A stretch of 64,000 bases of DNA from Nymphaea colorata (Eukaryota > Streptophyta > Magnoliopsida > Nymphaeales > Nymphaeaceae). Position numbers and translations under genes: made by a program. Under the pieces are notes generated by a model. The model did not search any database. It saw only the letters and a list, made by a program, of their open reading frames with translations, and was not told the origin of the DNA. This document shows, in pieces, positions 23,346 to 34,349 of the stretch. The stretch is from NCBI RefSeq assembly GCF_008831285.2, contig NC_045148.1, positions 21,943,002 through 22,007,001 on the forward strand, read 5' to 3'. Position 1 is the stretch's first letter. Each line of letters starts with the position of its first letter.

Positions 23346-23730
23346 TCAGAGCCCAATTGGAAGTCTTCTATTTAATTTTGTAGTCCATTATAGCTTTCAT
23401 GGATGAATGGTCCCAAAATGCACCTTTGAGACACTTTTGTCCAGCATATGAGGGTGTATCTTTGACACTCAACTCTCTTATCTTTTCTCATTTTATTTAA
23501 TTTTTGAAGTACTAATACGGATCTGACCAAAGTTCTTATGTACGCTAATACCTTTTCCTAGATGGGGAGTCATAGACACCCAATCCAACCCAAACCAATG
23601 GATGGGTTGGATGGAATTCCAAGAATACAATCTGTTGTCACAAAAGTACATCTTCACAAACAAACAGGTGACTAAGTTTACATTACGTTTTTAGAACATC
23701 CGGTGTGAACAAACACTCCAGGACTGACTG

Positions 23731-24049
23731 TTGTTAGAAATTTGGCTCTCTCTCTCTCTCTGTCTCTCACTTTCTTAACACACCAAGAAAATCAAATCAG
23801 AAGAAAAGAAAAACATAGAAAGAACACAAAAAGATTTTAAGTGGTTTGGAGACAATGTTTTCTTAGGTCCATGGCCACCACACAAAGCAGTTTCCACTAT
23901 CAGAAAAAAATTACAAAGTACAAGCTAAAATGACATCCTCTTAAACATGAGATTAGAGTTAAACCCATAAAATAAAAAATTACATAAATACCCTTACAAA
24001 AATTAGGGAAGGCTATCAAGTATGGATCAGACTCAACACTCCAACAGCA
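23731..24049. repeat. Candidate solo LTR or LTR fragment
   Basis: The segment begins 'tgttagaaatttgg' and ends 'cacactccaaca'-like (actual end 'caacactccaaca'), giving the TG...CA ends of an LTR. It contains a CT run and 'ggtttggagacaat'. A second, partial copy with the same right end lies at 24703-24912. No internal retrotransposon domains are seen and no clear target-site duplication is present. Confidence 0.45.
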
Positions 24050-24700
24050 GTCACTGAAGCCATTATATTTTTAAAATTTTTTGAAGGGGCCAAAGTGATC
24101 CATTCTGAGGTCAGTTGGATGAAGGGAACATCTTATAGGAGAATGATCTCTTTATATCCTTTTGAGAAGAAAAGCTTCCATTTCATAAGAAGCAAATTTT
24201 TTCATTATTTAACTCCAATTATGACAACCTTCCTCTTCTATTTCTCATCTTACAGAAGACACTGTTGTTTAGAGTAGAGAAACATGCTTCCACATTTTCT
24301 TAATATGAAATAAAATAGTTTAGGAGATAAAAGGCACTTTTGGATGGTACTCTTTGAAATGGGTCTGGAGATGGCATGAAGCCGGTAGCTTTATCAGAGG
24401 ATTATTTGATCACCTGTCTATGGACCGCATTAAATTTCAAAACTTCTCCAGCTTTTTGAGAAATCTGCCTTTTTTTTTTACTTACGTAGTGTGCTTCTAT
24501 AAAGGTGTACTATTGACTTGTGGTGACTATAATATCTTGTATAATTTGTTCACACGAATTACTTGCAAACATGACTTCCACTCATCTTTCTCCCATGATC
24601 AGATAGAGGCAAACAGTTTCTGTTTAGAACCCTAAGGCATCGATTCTATTTGCCCCTAAAGGGGAATCTAAATTAATCTGTCAAACTTCAAACTAAGAAG
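24050..24700. other. Gene-free stretch between LTR-like copies
   Basis: Plus-strand frames of 60 and 93 codons (24095-24277, 24354-24635) show no recognisable domain. The first 60 bases resemble the DNA following the second LTR-like copy, so the duplicated unit extends past the LTR-like edge. Confidence 0.35.
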
Positions 24701-24702
24701 TA

Positions 24703-24912
24703 CAAGCTAAAACGCCACACAAAGCTATTTCCACTATCAGAAAAAAATTATCATTGAAAAAAATTTTAGCTATTTCCACTATAAGAAAAAAATTACAATG
24801 TACAAGCTAAAACGCCACACAAAGCTATTTCCACAAAAAAAAAATACATAAATACCCTTACAGAAGTTAGGGAAGGCTATCAAGTATGGATCAGACTCAA
24901 CACTCCAACAGC
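24703..24912. repeat. Second, truncated copy of the LTR-like repeat
   Basis: It repeats 'tacaagctaaaacgccacac' and 'ctatttccacta' internally. Its 3' part ('agggaaggctatcaagtatg' onward) is nearly identical to the end of the copy at 23731-24049. Confidence 0.5.
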
Positions 24913-25244
24913 TGGCTTCAGGCCATTATGTTTTTAAAAATTTTTGAAGGGCCCAAAGTGATTTTCTTTTTCTTTTTCTTGACTGCCAAAGAGTAAGTTA
25001 ATTTACATTTCTCAAAATCTGGGAGGGTACACTGAACTGATGATAACCATGTGAAGGGTATTTTTTTTCCCTAATTCTAAGGGCATCTTTTCGTCTTTCT
25101 AACTTGGGTAATTTGGCACCCGAACCGTTGACTTGAATGCTGGGGTTCGGGTATTCGATCTATTGACTTAGCATGAGGAAGAACAACTTATGCAAGACAA
25201 GTTCCACAGGGACAAATTGTCACCATTCTGAGGTCAGTTCTTCA

Positions 25245-25400
25245 ATGCATAGATGGTTTACTCAAGTTCAATCGAATCAACTTTATGAAACTCGAACTTG
25301 ACTTGTTTATAATCACGAGTTTTGAGTTAAGCTTGAGCTTAACAGAGTAAATTTGAGTCCAGCTTCAGTTGGCTCGACTTGTTTTACTGCTCTATCCACA
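25245..25400. mobile_element. Partial hAT-like element, CGAGCT family
   Basis: Words such as 'caatcgaatcaac', 'aaactcgaacttgac' and 'ggctcgacttg' match the composition of the element at 36055-37002. The ends are not clear. Confidence 0.35.
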
Positions 25401-25474
25401 TGACACACACAAATGGACTCGTCCCCTATTTATAATGGTGAAACAAGTCAGTTGGAGTGGGGAAGCTTCAACCT

Positions 25475-26000
25475 AAGGATGTCAATATGTCTGATTTGAA
25501 TTGGATGTCCAAACCAACTGCTCCAAAAACATATGGATGAGGAAAAGAAATTTACTAATCAATTAAAAAAATCAGATAGGATTTGAAATTAAGAAATGAC
25601 ATCCAATAGATTCAGATTCAAATATGCATAAATATCCGATCCGATATGGACTCAGTTATACAAAATGTCCAATTGAATTCAGATTCAGAAACACAATAAT
25701 ATCCGATCAGACCCAGGTCAGACTTAGTTTTAAATAAGATTCTATATTCAATGCTCTTATATTTTGTAAATCAGTCAGATTCAGTTCAAAATTTTGGATT
25801 CAGATTCAATTATAAAAATAGGATTCAGATCGGATTCTGATTGTGCCATCTGATTTCAGATTCAGATTAGGATGAGAAAAGAATGGATTTAGATCAGATT
25901 CAAATTATGAAATATGATTTTGGATGAGGAAAAAAATTACATTCGGATCAGATTCAGATTGTGGAATCTGATTTCAGATTCAAATTTGGATTTGACTTTT
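25475..26000. mobile_element. hAT-like MITE, GGGATGTCAA family
   Basis: The left edge 'aaggatgtcaatatgtctga' is followed by many 'cagattcagatt' and 'gatcagattc' variants, which are duplicated within the element. The right edge is lost. An oppositely oriented partial copy lies at 26310-26500. Confidence 0.5.
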
Positions 26001-26309
26001 TTTATTTGTTTCGGAGCTCAAAACCGACAGAAGGTTAATAATATATTTTATTTCAAATATTTTTCATTTTTATTTTTTGTATTTAGGTCCATCGATTTTC
26101 AAGAAGAACAAGGTCAGTCGTTCTCTTGAGTTCTCCCAGCTTCTCCAAGGGTATGGGTGATGACTGTTCATGATGCACTTAATGAGAAGGTTGCCGAATA
26201 ACTTCAACTTTTGCCGGCAGCCCAGCAATACCCAAAATTGCGTACGTACCAGCATGCTGGAGCTTGTGGACATGGAGAAATGGTTCCATATTTGGGTGGT
26301 GGCCTTTTG

Positions 26310-26500
26310 GATATGAGTAATTACTTAAAACTAAATATGAACTGAATCTGTATCCGATCCGATACTTATATATATCAGAATCTGAATCCGAATCCAGTCG
26401 GATGTTATTTCTTAAATCCGAAAACATCTATTTCTTAATCAGAGATTAATTTTTTTTCATGTCTATTTTTTTTGTTTTTGGGAACGGTTCAATTGGACAT
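26310..26500. mobile_element. Partial hAT-like MITE, GGGATGTCAA family
   Basis: 'ctgtatccgatccgatac' and 'ctgaatccgaatccagtc' are in the orientation opposite to 25475-26000. About 300 non-repetitive bases separate the two, so they could be two ends of one larger element. Confidence 0.4.
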
Positions 26501-26783
26501 GTGATCAAAATGGAAAATGACATTTAAAGTCCATCCACTTACCAAGTGAATGACAAGGCAGTTCCAATTCTTTTGCTTACTTTACATGGAAAGGCATGAT
26601 ATCTAGATAAAGAGGTAGAAAGAGAGAGAGAATATATAATTTTGTGACAAATTGTCAATGATTTTGGAAAAATTGTCAAAAACAATAAAGGAATACAGAA
26701 AACGTATAAGAGAAAGGGAGGAAGGGGTGGTGAGACTCAAAAGAGGGGTTCGAGTTGGTAAGGCGATGTTGGTCAAGCTAATG

Positions 26784-27213
26784 CTACTGATAAGGCTCGG
26801 ACGCTCCTTTAAGCCAAAACTCTCTTCGAGTGGGATCCGTTAAAGCCACAAAGACGGGTAGCCTTCGCTTGTTGCAGGCCACTTCAGCATTGGGATTGAT
26901 AACCGCATCCACCATGGCCTCAAATTCCTCCATCTGAGGCATTATCTTCTTTTCCTCTTCACTTGGCATCACTCCCTCAGGTGTGCTTAATCCTTGAGCA
27001 CTCACCTTACGCCTGCTGACCTACCCAAATGCAGAAGGCACGAACCAATTCCTTGAAAACATCACTGGTTTCATAATTTGTTGCGAAGTGTGAATGGTTA
27101 TCAGGCTTCAATAGGCGTAGTAACAACAGTGTTTTCTTAAGCCATACCTCGAGCTTGTTCCTCTGAGGCATCGGCCACAGCTCCTGCTTCTTGTGTGCAA
27201 ATTGCAACCACAT
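26784..27213 (-). other. Unrecognised minus-strand open segment
   Basis: Two minus-strand frames lie end to end: 27213-27007 (68 codons, start MWLQFAHKKQ) and 27005-26784 (73 codons, start MSAQGLSTPE, acidic with EEEKK). Composition is balanced and the second frame looks protein-like, but I recognise no family. A frame change separates them. It could be a gene relic or a captured fragment. I assign no function. Confidence 0.25.
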
Positions 27214-27634
27214 AGGCGTGAGAATGAATTATTAGAACCACATATCACATATGCTAGTGCAGATATAACTAAGCAAATGCATGGACACTCTACCAGCCTC
27301 CTATGTAAGAAGTGTTAAAACATAAAAAAAAAAAAACAAAAACTGAAGCATGTACCAGGTTGTGCTTTGGCATCGTGATGCCTGTTCATTCTCTGATGTT
27401 CTTGAGAGAAGATGGACTCTCAATATATAGGGTATAGGAGACCATTTCAGGTATGATAAACATGCAAATCCTGAGTGATAAACAAAGTGTCAAGAAAAAA
27501 GGGATCAGATCTCTTATCAAGATCTGTTATTGTTATCCAAACTACATTTTAGGTGGTTAATTGATTGGGATAGAAATGATAAGAGTAAATCAGCAAAGAG
27601 TGATTTTATGGATATTCAAAATAAGAATATTTCT
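27214..27634. other. Gene-free stretch
   Basis: No gene recognised. An A-run lies at about 27326-27336. Confidence 0.35.
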
Positions 27635-27740
27635 GAAGACGTTGAGGATCTTGATGTCAATGAAAAGACGAGACTTAAGGAAGACGTTGAGGATCTTGAT
27701 ATCAATAGAAAGACGAAAATTAAGGAAGATGTTGGGGAGA
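27635..27740 (+). repeat. 45-base in-frame tandem repeat
   Basis: Units at 27635-27679 and 27680-27724 and a partial third unit from 27725 encode EDVEDLDxNxKTxxK in the plus frame open at 27530-27772. The peptide is acidic/basic and low in complexity. The surrounding frame has no recognised domain. The DNA after it resembles a retrotransposon LTR or 3' region. Confidence 0.6.
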
Positions 27741-28057
27741 CTGACAAAATCGAAATTACTGGAATTACTTAAAAGGGAGACAGCAGATTTGTTCCATTAT
27801 AACCTTCCTTTTTGTAATCCTTCATCCACTCCAAAAATTGTGGATCTTGTAAATATAAGTGAGAAATATTTTTTAGTGCTCTCAATTTTTCAAGAAATTG
27901 TGTATTATCATGATCTTGTACACCAAAAATATTGTAAGCGATAACCTTTTTTGGTACTATATATATGTTGTTCAAAGGAATCAATAAAAACAAGTTCTCT
28001 CCAGCTTTATCTTTCGCACATCCTCTGAATAAGTTTTCTCATGTTATGAGAGCAAAA

Positions 28058-28600
28058 TGAGAGAGGGAAATCGACTGCTCCCTTCCCTTAACTCCAAAAA
28101 AATCCAAGCTTTTGTAGAGAGGTCCGTCAGACACCTGGAATTGGAATATGCTTCTGCTCGACAGCTAGAATCGCTTCAAGAATCAATGCCGGCCTTCCAC
28201 TCTGTGGCCTGATACACCTTCGTCTCCAGCAAATTATTCCGGAGAAAGGCGGGAAAGGAAGTCAGGGGAGGGTGCGTTTCTCACCGGATTCTTCCTGTAC
28301 TCCGGCAGCAACCCCTATCGCCGGAATTTCTCAGGGTCGACTGAATTTCTCTGCTGCGGATGTCAGTGATGAGCCCATTGCAGATCTTCACGAATCATCT
28401 CCAGAAATCTCCTCTCGGCAGGTCCTGTTCTGATCCTACAGGTTCAGCTCGACAGCAGGTTCTCTCAACCCTTCACTGAGTCACAAACTCAGGCAGTCAT
28501 ATTTGCTTCTGTTCAAAGGCTTTGGTTTCTTCTCTGATTTAAGATGATAAAAGAGCTTCTCCATCGGAGGAAAGAGGGAGGAAATAGAATTTGGGTCTGT
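28058..28600. other. GC-richer segment, possible LINE 5' region
   Basis: Base composition rises and plus-strand frames look protein-like for short distances: MREGNRLLPS from 28058, and a Ser/Pro-rich frame near 28205-28415. Stops break each of them. The LINE ORF1 relics immediately to the right lie on the minus strand, so any relation is uncertain. Confidence 0.25.
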
Positions 28601-28604
28601 TAGT

Positions 28605-28985
28605 GAGGAAACAGAATCATCTACACCGACTTGACATATGAGTATATATTCGCTTTGCTATGGGAGGAAAATTTAATATTACTCACATAGTTGATTTCTT
28701 GAAGAACAATTCCTCCCTCTTCTAATTCATATTCAACCTCGGATTTTGGATTAAAATCCAATGCTACCTGCACACAGATTCTGCAAGCCCCATCTTGACA
28801 TCGTGAGTATGGATGTCATCTTCCATCAGTTCTCCCTAAGGCGCTCTGTTAATAGCTTGGAAAGTGCATCGATTCCATCAAAATACTGGCAAATTAGGAA
28901 CCCCTAATCCAGATTGGCACTCCCATATTCTCCTCAATCGATAAAGAGCATCTTGGATCCCATCTGCTGGCAACCATGACTCTTC
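28605..28985 (-). pseudogene. LINE ORF1 relic, copy 1
   Basis: This segment is nearly the same as 29480-29855, about 880 bases away. The minus strand carries the same broken DUF4283-like piece described for copy 2, with additional small indels. It is non-functional. Confidence 0.45.
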
Positions 28986-29480
28986 CACTCAGTTTTCATT
29001 CTCCCCTTCTAAAAACTACCCTGAGTCGTCCTCACTGTGAACCCTTCCAAACCAGTCATTTCTTTGCTAGTTTTCATTCCATTCAAACTCTAGAAAATTA
29101 TTTTTTAATGGAGGAGAAAGAATCAAACCTGATGAGGACTCACAGTGCTCCCCTTCGATTCTTTTTGTTATCAATTAAAATCTCCTACTCTATCTTCTCA
29201 TCACCCACCAGCTGGTTGTCTTCAAGTTACCCCGCAATTGCTGGTCTCCTGTAAATCATTCTCTACTTTCCAATCATTCTGGGTCTAACGTTCCTTTTCA
29301 ACTTCCATCTGCCTATGGAGAAACCGAAACTTGTTATCCCCCAATTCTGGTTCTTCTTTTGATCTGGGTCTCTCCTTTGTTAACTCCTCAGCTCTCCTGA
29401 CATAATGATAATCTTCAATTCCTTCCACCCATCTTTCTTTCCCACACCCTCTTGAGAAGAAACCACTAATTGATCAACTC
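28986..29480. other. Spacer between LINE copies
   Basis: A plus-strand frame (28976-29254, 92 codons) has no recognisable domain. The spacer is moderately AT-rich and contains no other feature I can name. Confidence 0.35.
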
Positions 29481-29850
29481 TACACCGACTTGTAATATGG
29501 GTATATATTCGTTTTGCAATGGGAGGAAAAGTTAATGTTACTCACATAGTTGATTTCTTGAAGGACAATTCCTTCCTCTTCTAATTCTAATTCAATCTCG
29601 GATTTTGGATTGAAATCCAATGCTACCTGAACACAGATTCTGCAAGCCCCATTCTTGACATCGATTGAGTATGGATGTCGTCTTCCATCGGTTCTCCCCA
29701 TAGCACTCTGGAAATAGATTGGAAAGTGCATCGATTCCACAAAATTACTGGCAAATTAGGAACCCTAATCCAGATTGGCACTTCCATATTCTCCTCAATC
29801 TATAAGAAGCATCTTGGATCCCATATGCTGACAAACATCACTCTTCCACC
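29480..29850 (-). pseudogene. LINE ORF1 relic, copy 2 (DUF4283-like)
   Basis: The minus-strand frame 29740-29480 reads MESMHFPIYFQSAMGRTDGR, then 'ACRICVQVALDFNPKSEIEL' and 'VLQEINYVSNINFSSHC'. This pattern fits the C-terminal part of the DUF4283 domain of plant L1-like ORF1 proteins: a conserved R-x-C-V-x-x-D/L strand, a short Gly/Glu turn, then Q-E-I-x-Y before the zinc-knuckle Cys. ORF1 proteins bind element RNA. The first part ('NLPVF' region) is in another frame, and the knuckle is lost. Confidence 0.45.
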
Positions 29851-29904
29851 AAGTTTCCATTCTACTCTATGGAAATTTAACAGTTCAACCAAGTATTTGG
29901 TTAA

Positions 29905-30400
29905 GCATACTACCTAATTTTGAAATGGTTTCTCAGTTATGCTGGAACTTTTGAATTCATGAAAGAACTTGGAAATTAATTTGGGGCAAGTAATTACCAC
30001 CAAATTTCTCAAAACAGAAATGAAAGAAATGCTCTGTGTCATTTGATTGTGTTACTTGTTTGTCAAAAGCATAATTTATGTTGCACGAACAGCTTGCTGG
30101 GGATTAGGCCTCTACATTTGTTAAGCAAAATCAATCTGTGCAATGGAGGAAGATCAGCAGAGCTGAAATTAATGCTGACATACACGGTGATGTTTGCCAA
30201 GAGTTGACTCAACCCTTCAAAAGCACACAAAAGGAAGCAAACTAAAAAACACAGATACATGTTTGCAGTTAAACTGCACAAAAAGAGAGCTTAATTTCTA
30301 CGTAAGACTCAAGGAGTCAAAGGCATATTATTTGACAATCATTTCTTTGGCGACTTACAGCATAACCAGTACTCAAATATATAATTTACAAGAAAAAGAA
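29905..30400. repeat. Duplicated segment, partner at 13548-14090
   Basis: Same orientation and same landmarks as 13548-14090. The copy here lacks about 20 bases present at 13630-13650. Confidence 0.75.
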
Positions 30401-30427
30401 TATCAAAATCACACAATTGATCCACTT

Positions 30428-30965
30428 GTAGGGCTATATACGGGCCGACTCAAAATTGAGCTCGTTCAGCTTGGCTCGAGCACGAGTTTAGCTATACAAG
30501 GTCAGCGTGAAGCTTGTTCTTGTATTTGGACTGCACTCACTAAACGTGTATTTGGACTGCACTCACTCAGATGTCAATTTTTGACATTGCTCTTCTTCTT
30601 TTGAAATTCCATTTAAATGAACGTAACATTCCCAACATTTTTTATAACTCAATTTCTTATGGTTTTAGAAAGGGAAAATTTGGAGTGCCTACAACCATGT
30701 TTCCTCATTCCAGAGATAAGAGTAAATACCAAAGTAGTTGTTGCATGAGTTTTTACAAAATATACATGGACCTGGTCCCTTCCTTTCCATTGTTGGTTAA
30801 TTATTGCCACTCAGCTGAGTACATTGGTCCAAATAATTATCTATGCAGAGTTCTTGTTGAACCGAGCAGTTCATGATTTGAATTGATTTAGTTTGTGCCA
30901 AGCTTGTTTAATTAGTTTGAGTTTAACGAGTTATTGAACTAACCTCCTTCAAATAGCGCTTGGCC
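30428..30965. mobile_element. hAT-like element remnant, CGAGCT family
   Basis: The left edge 'agggctatatacgggccgac' is followed by 'gagctcgttcagcttggctc'. The right part has 'ttgaaccgagcagttcatg' and 'gtttgagtttaacgag'. Within it, a short direct repeat of 'gtatttggactgcactcact' occurs near 30517 and 30546. The interior from 30571 is shared with 60904 onward, so this remnant predates the duplication. Confidence 0.4.
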
Positions 30966-31019
30966 CAAGTGAAATCAAGTGTTCACATAATCTGGCAGTG
31001 TTTAATTTGGCACTGTTAT

Positions 31020-32545
31020 TTAATGCTTACTTATCATTTTAATTAGTTGTTCTTCTTCAGTTTTTGTCTTTATGTTAAATACATATTTCACCAATTTCAT
31101 GTTGAAGCTTACAATTCACCTCGTGATAGGCTCAAGTCTTGCCTCTTGCCTTAAACGCCTTTATCAGCCAATTAAAGTTTTTGGTTTTTTTTATCTTTTT
31201 TTAATACTGAAAAGACGGGAGAAAAGTGTCCAAAGATGTCATCATCAAAAGATAGGTTCAGGACTAAGGTTCAAATTTAAATATATTGATACGTAATTAA
31301 CGGACCTCTTGAAAACTTCCGAAGAATTGACTCGTGCTGAGTACGTTGCAATTGGTGCGGACGGGTCATGGACGTTTATGGCTCAGTTACTCTGACATCT
31401 TTGATGTCAACACTTGAAGCTTGATTGAATTGGAAATGCTTGACATATATTGACTCGTGTGAATATTGCTGATCGTCCCCCAACTACTCACATTTGAAGA
31501 CCAGGAAAGGCATTGAAGTATGAAGAGATTATTTAAGTAGTTTATTTGGGCAACACAAACTTTGAACAATCTCTCATGTTCCTTGTATAGTAGTTTGTTC
31601 ACATTTAACTACTTGTAACCAACACTTGATGTCATGTTGACAGAATGCAGTGAATTCTAGCATCATTCCTTCAATTTGGTGAAATGGTTGGAAAATCATT
31701 ATATGGCTGTTCTACTCAAGTTATAACACCCACCAAATGCTCCTGCAGGCTCCAATCATAGTTGGGTGAGCAGGAAAAATATTTCATCTCGCCGCCCAAT
31801 GAGAAGTTTGAAACCCTCACGCTTCCCCCCAACCTCTATGCTTTGTGCTATCAGTTTGTGAACCTAACCTTATGAAATTAATTCTTTATCATGGATAAAA
31901 TGAATCCATGATCAAGCAATATCTCATCCAAAAGGTTTGTTGTTCTGGCCTTAGCATGAAGATACACATAGTTAAATGTATGAGAATTTTACAAAAATAA
32001 GTTCATGCTTTCCTGGATGACAAAAACATGCCACCGTTGTCGATTACATACAAAGACAAAAGCAGTTAAATGAAAGTGTATTTTTGTGATTTCAACAAAC
32101 CCTAAAACTTGTTTTTGTAAAAGCTTCATTTCTTTGCTTTTAAGGCACAGTGTCTAAGTTGAACATGTTGTGCATCAATACATGATAGGGTGCAAGATCC
32201 AAGTTCAAGCTAAAACCTAATCATTTGGTAAATGGAACACTTTGAAAGTGTCCTATGCATATGCCCAAAGATTAGGGGAGATTCATTGAAATCTAGTTCT
32301 AATGTTCTATGAATCTGCCCAAACTTTGAGGCAGGTTAATGGAACACTCACATAATGTTCTAAAACCCCAAAACAATCCCTAAACAAACATCCAAGTCAA
32401 GGTTTAGATACAAATTCTTGGTGTTAATTAGGTGGTTTCAATGTGTATATAGGAAAAGTCAATGTTGCCAGATGTTAGATAGTTGTGTGGTACAAATTTT
32501 GAAATTTGTTGCTATAAGTAAATTGTCGTCCACCATAAATTTGAC
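31020..32545. repeat. Module A (receptor-upstream-like, no receptor)
   Basis: Landmarks in order are 'ttgaagcttacaattcacct', 'cagccaattaaagttttt', 'aaaagataggttcaggacta', 'gaattgactcgtgctgag', and 'gcttttaaggcac' near 32140. The middle part aligns with the DNA upstream of RLK1 and RLK2. Modules B, C and D repeat the same order. No receptor coding sequence follows on the minus strand. A GGACACTT-type MITE lies at about 32225-32365. Confidence 0.75.
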
Positions 32546-33790
32546 CTTGCTGCTTAGTGTTTATCATTTAAATTAGTTGTTCTTTTTCAGTATTTGTCTC
32601 TTTTTTTTTTGAAATATATATTTTACCAATTTCAGTTTGAAGCTTACAATTCACCTCCTGATAGGCTAAATGTCTTGCTTCATGCTTTAAATGCCTTTAC
32701 CAGCCAATTAAAGTTTTTAGTTTTTTTTATCTTCCTTTAATAGTCAAAAGATGGAAGAAAAGTGTCCTAAGATGTCATGATCAAAAGATAGGTTCAGGAC
32801 TAAGGTTCAAATTTAAATATATTGATACATAATTAAGGGTCCTCTTGAAGACTTCCAATCTGAGTTGACTCGTGCTGAGCATGCTGCATTCAGTGCGGAT
32901 GGGTTATGGACGTTTATGACTCGCTTACTCTGACATCTTCAATGTCAACGCTTGAAGCTTGATAGAATTGGAAGTGCTTAACGGATATTGACTCGAATGC
33001 ATACTGCTGGTGGGTACTTAATAGAGGCAAAAGTAATTTAGTCCCCTGACTACACACAATTGAATACTAGGGAAGGCATTGAAGATATGTTTTAACTGGT
33101 TTAGTTGGGCACCACAAGCTTTAAATCAATCTCTCTTGTTCCCTGTATAGTAGTTTGTCACATTTACTACTTTTAACCATCATTTGATTTCATGTTGACA
33201 GAATGCAGTGGATTCTTGCACCATTCCTTCAATTTGATGAAATGGTGAGAAAATCATTTTTATGGCTGCTCTACTCAAGTTATAACACCTACAAATGCCC
33301 CTATGTGTATAGGAGAATTATTTCATTCTATCCCCTGGTTTGCGCTATCGGCCAGTAAACCCAATTTTGTGAAACAAATTCTTTATTCATGGGACAAGTT
33401 GAATCCGTGATCAAGCAATATCTCATCCAAAATGTTTATTGTTGAGACCTTAGCATGAGACTACAAAGTTAAATGTATGTAAATTTTACAAAAATACTTT
33501 TATTCTTTGATGGATGACAAATACATGGTACTGTTAAATCTTCAGTTCCTTACTTTTAAGGCACCATGTCTAAGTTGATCATGTTGTTGGTCAATACATG
33601 ATAAAGTACAGGATCCTAGTTCAAAAAACCTGTGTTCATCCAAATCAAGGTTTGGATTCCAATTATTATTGTTCATTATATATATATATGAAAAATCAAT
33701 GTTGGTAGATGTCAATAAGTTGTTGTATGGTTAGAATTTAGAAATTTATTGCTGAAAGTAAATTCCTGTCCACCACAAACTGTGTTAATA
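32545..33790. repeat. Module B (tandem copy of module A)
   Basis: It repeats module A's landmarks in the same order and orientation, directly adjacent, with many substitutions and some deletions. It lacks the SINE present in modules C and D. No gene is visible. Confidence 0.75.
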
Positions 33791-33881
33791 CCAATTATAC
33801 AGTAAACTTTTTAGCGACAAATTTTTTTAATTTTACCCATCTAACAGCATTCAGCATCCGGAAGGATTAGATCCTCATAGA

Positions 33882-33905
33882 TGGAGAGAGAGAGAGAGAA
33901 AGAGA
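33882..33905. repeat. (GA)n microsatellite
   Basis: A short run of GA units in otherwise AT-rich DNA. Confidence 0.8.
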
Positions 33906-34184
33906 TGATAATAATTTTAATGTGAGAGACCTGGCCCAGTTCTTGTCTCCAACATTAAAACTCGGTGCAAATTCTCTGGCAAAGAAAAAAAGTTGGACAT
34001 AGTTACCGATAAGCTAAAGCCATAACTTTTTCAGGAAGTGTGAAAAAATGAGAGGACGTTTGAATCACATGGTCAGAGTGAAAAGTGGTTTATAACGCTA
34101 ATATGTCCAACAACTTTCTTATAAAAGGCCAAAGAATATTTTTATAACTTGCTATCATAAAATAAAAATGTTATAGAACAAGCG

Positions 34185-34345
34185 GTGGAGCCATAAAAAA
34201 TTTCTGGAGGAGCACTCATTCACATATTTCTATATCCATAGCGGCACTATGTATATAACATAACAAATATTTGAAAATATTAATATAAAAATAAAAAAAT
34301 GTTGAAGGGCTAATGTAGGCAGTTTATATGTAGCTCTGCCTCTCC
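34185..34345. mobile_element. GGGGCGGAGCC-type TIR element, degraded
   Basis: Left edge 'agcggtggagccataaaa' and right edge 'tagctctgcctctcc' form the drifted inverted pair of this family. Confidence 0.5.
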
Positions 34346-34349
34346 ACAT

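Noticed and set aside
30571-30876. Plus-strand frame MSIFDIALLLL... with a similar frame at 60884-61066
   Set aside because: The similarity is explained by the DNA duplication. The frames differ in length and share no domain, and changes between them do not favour silent positions by eye.
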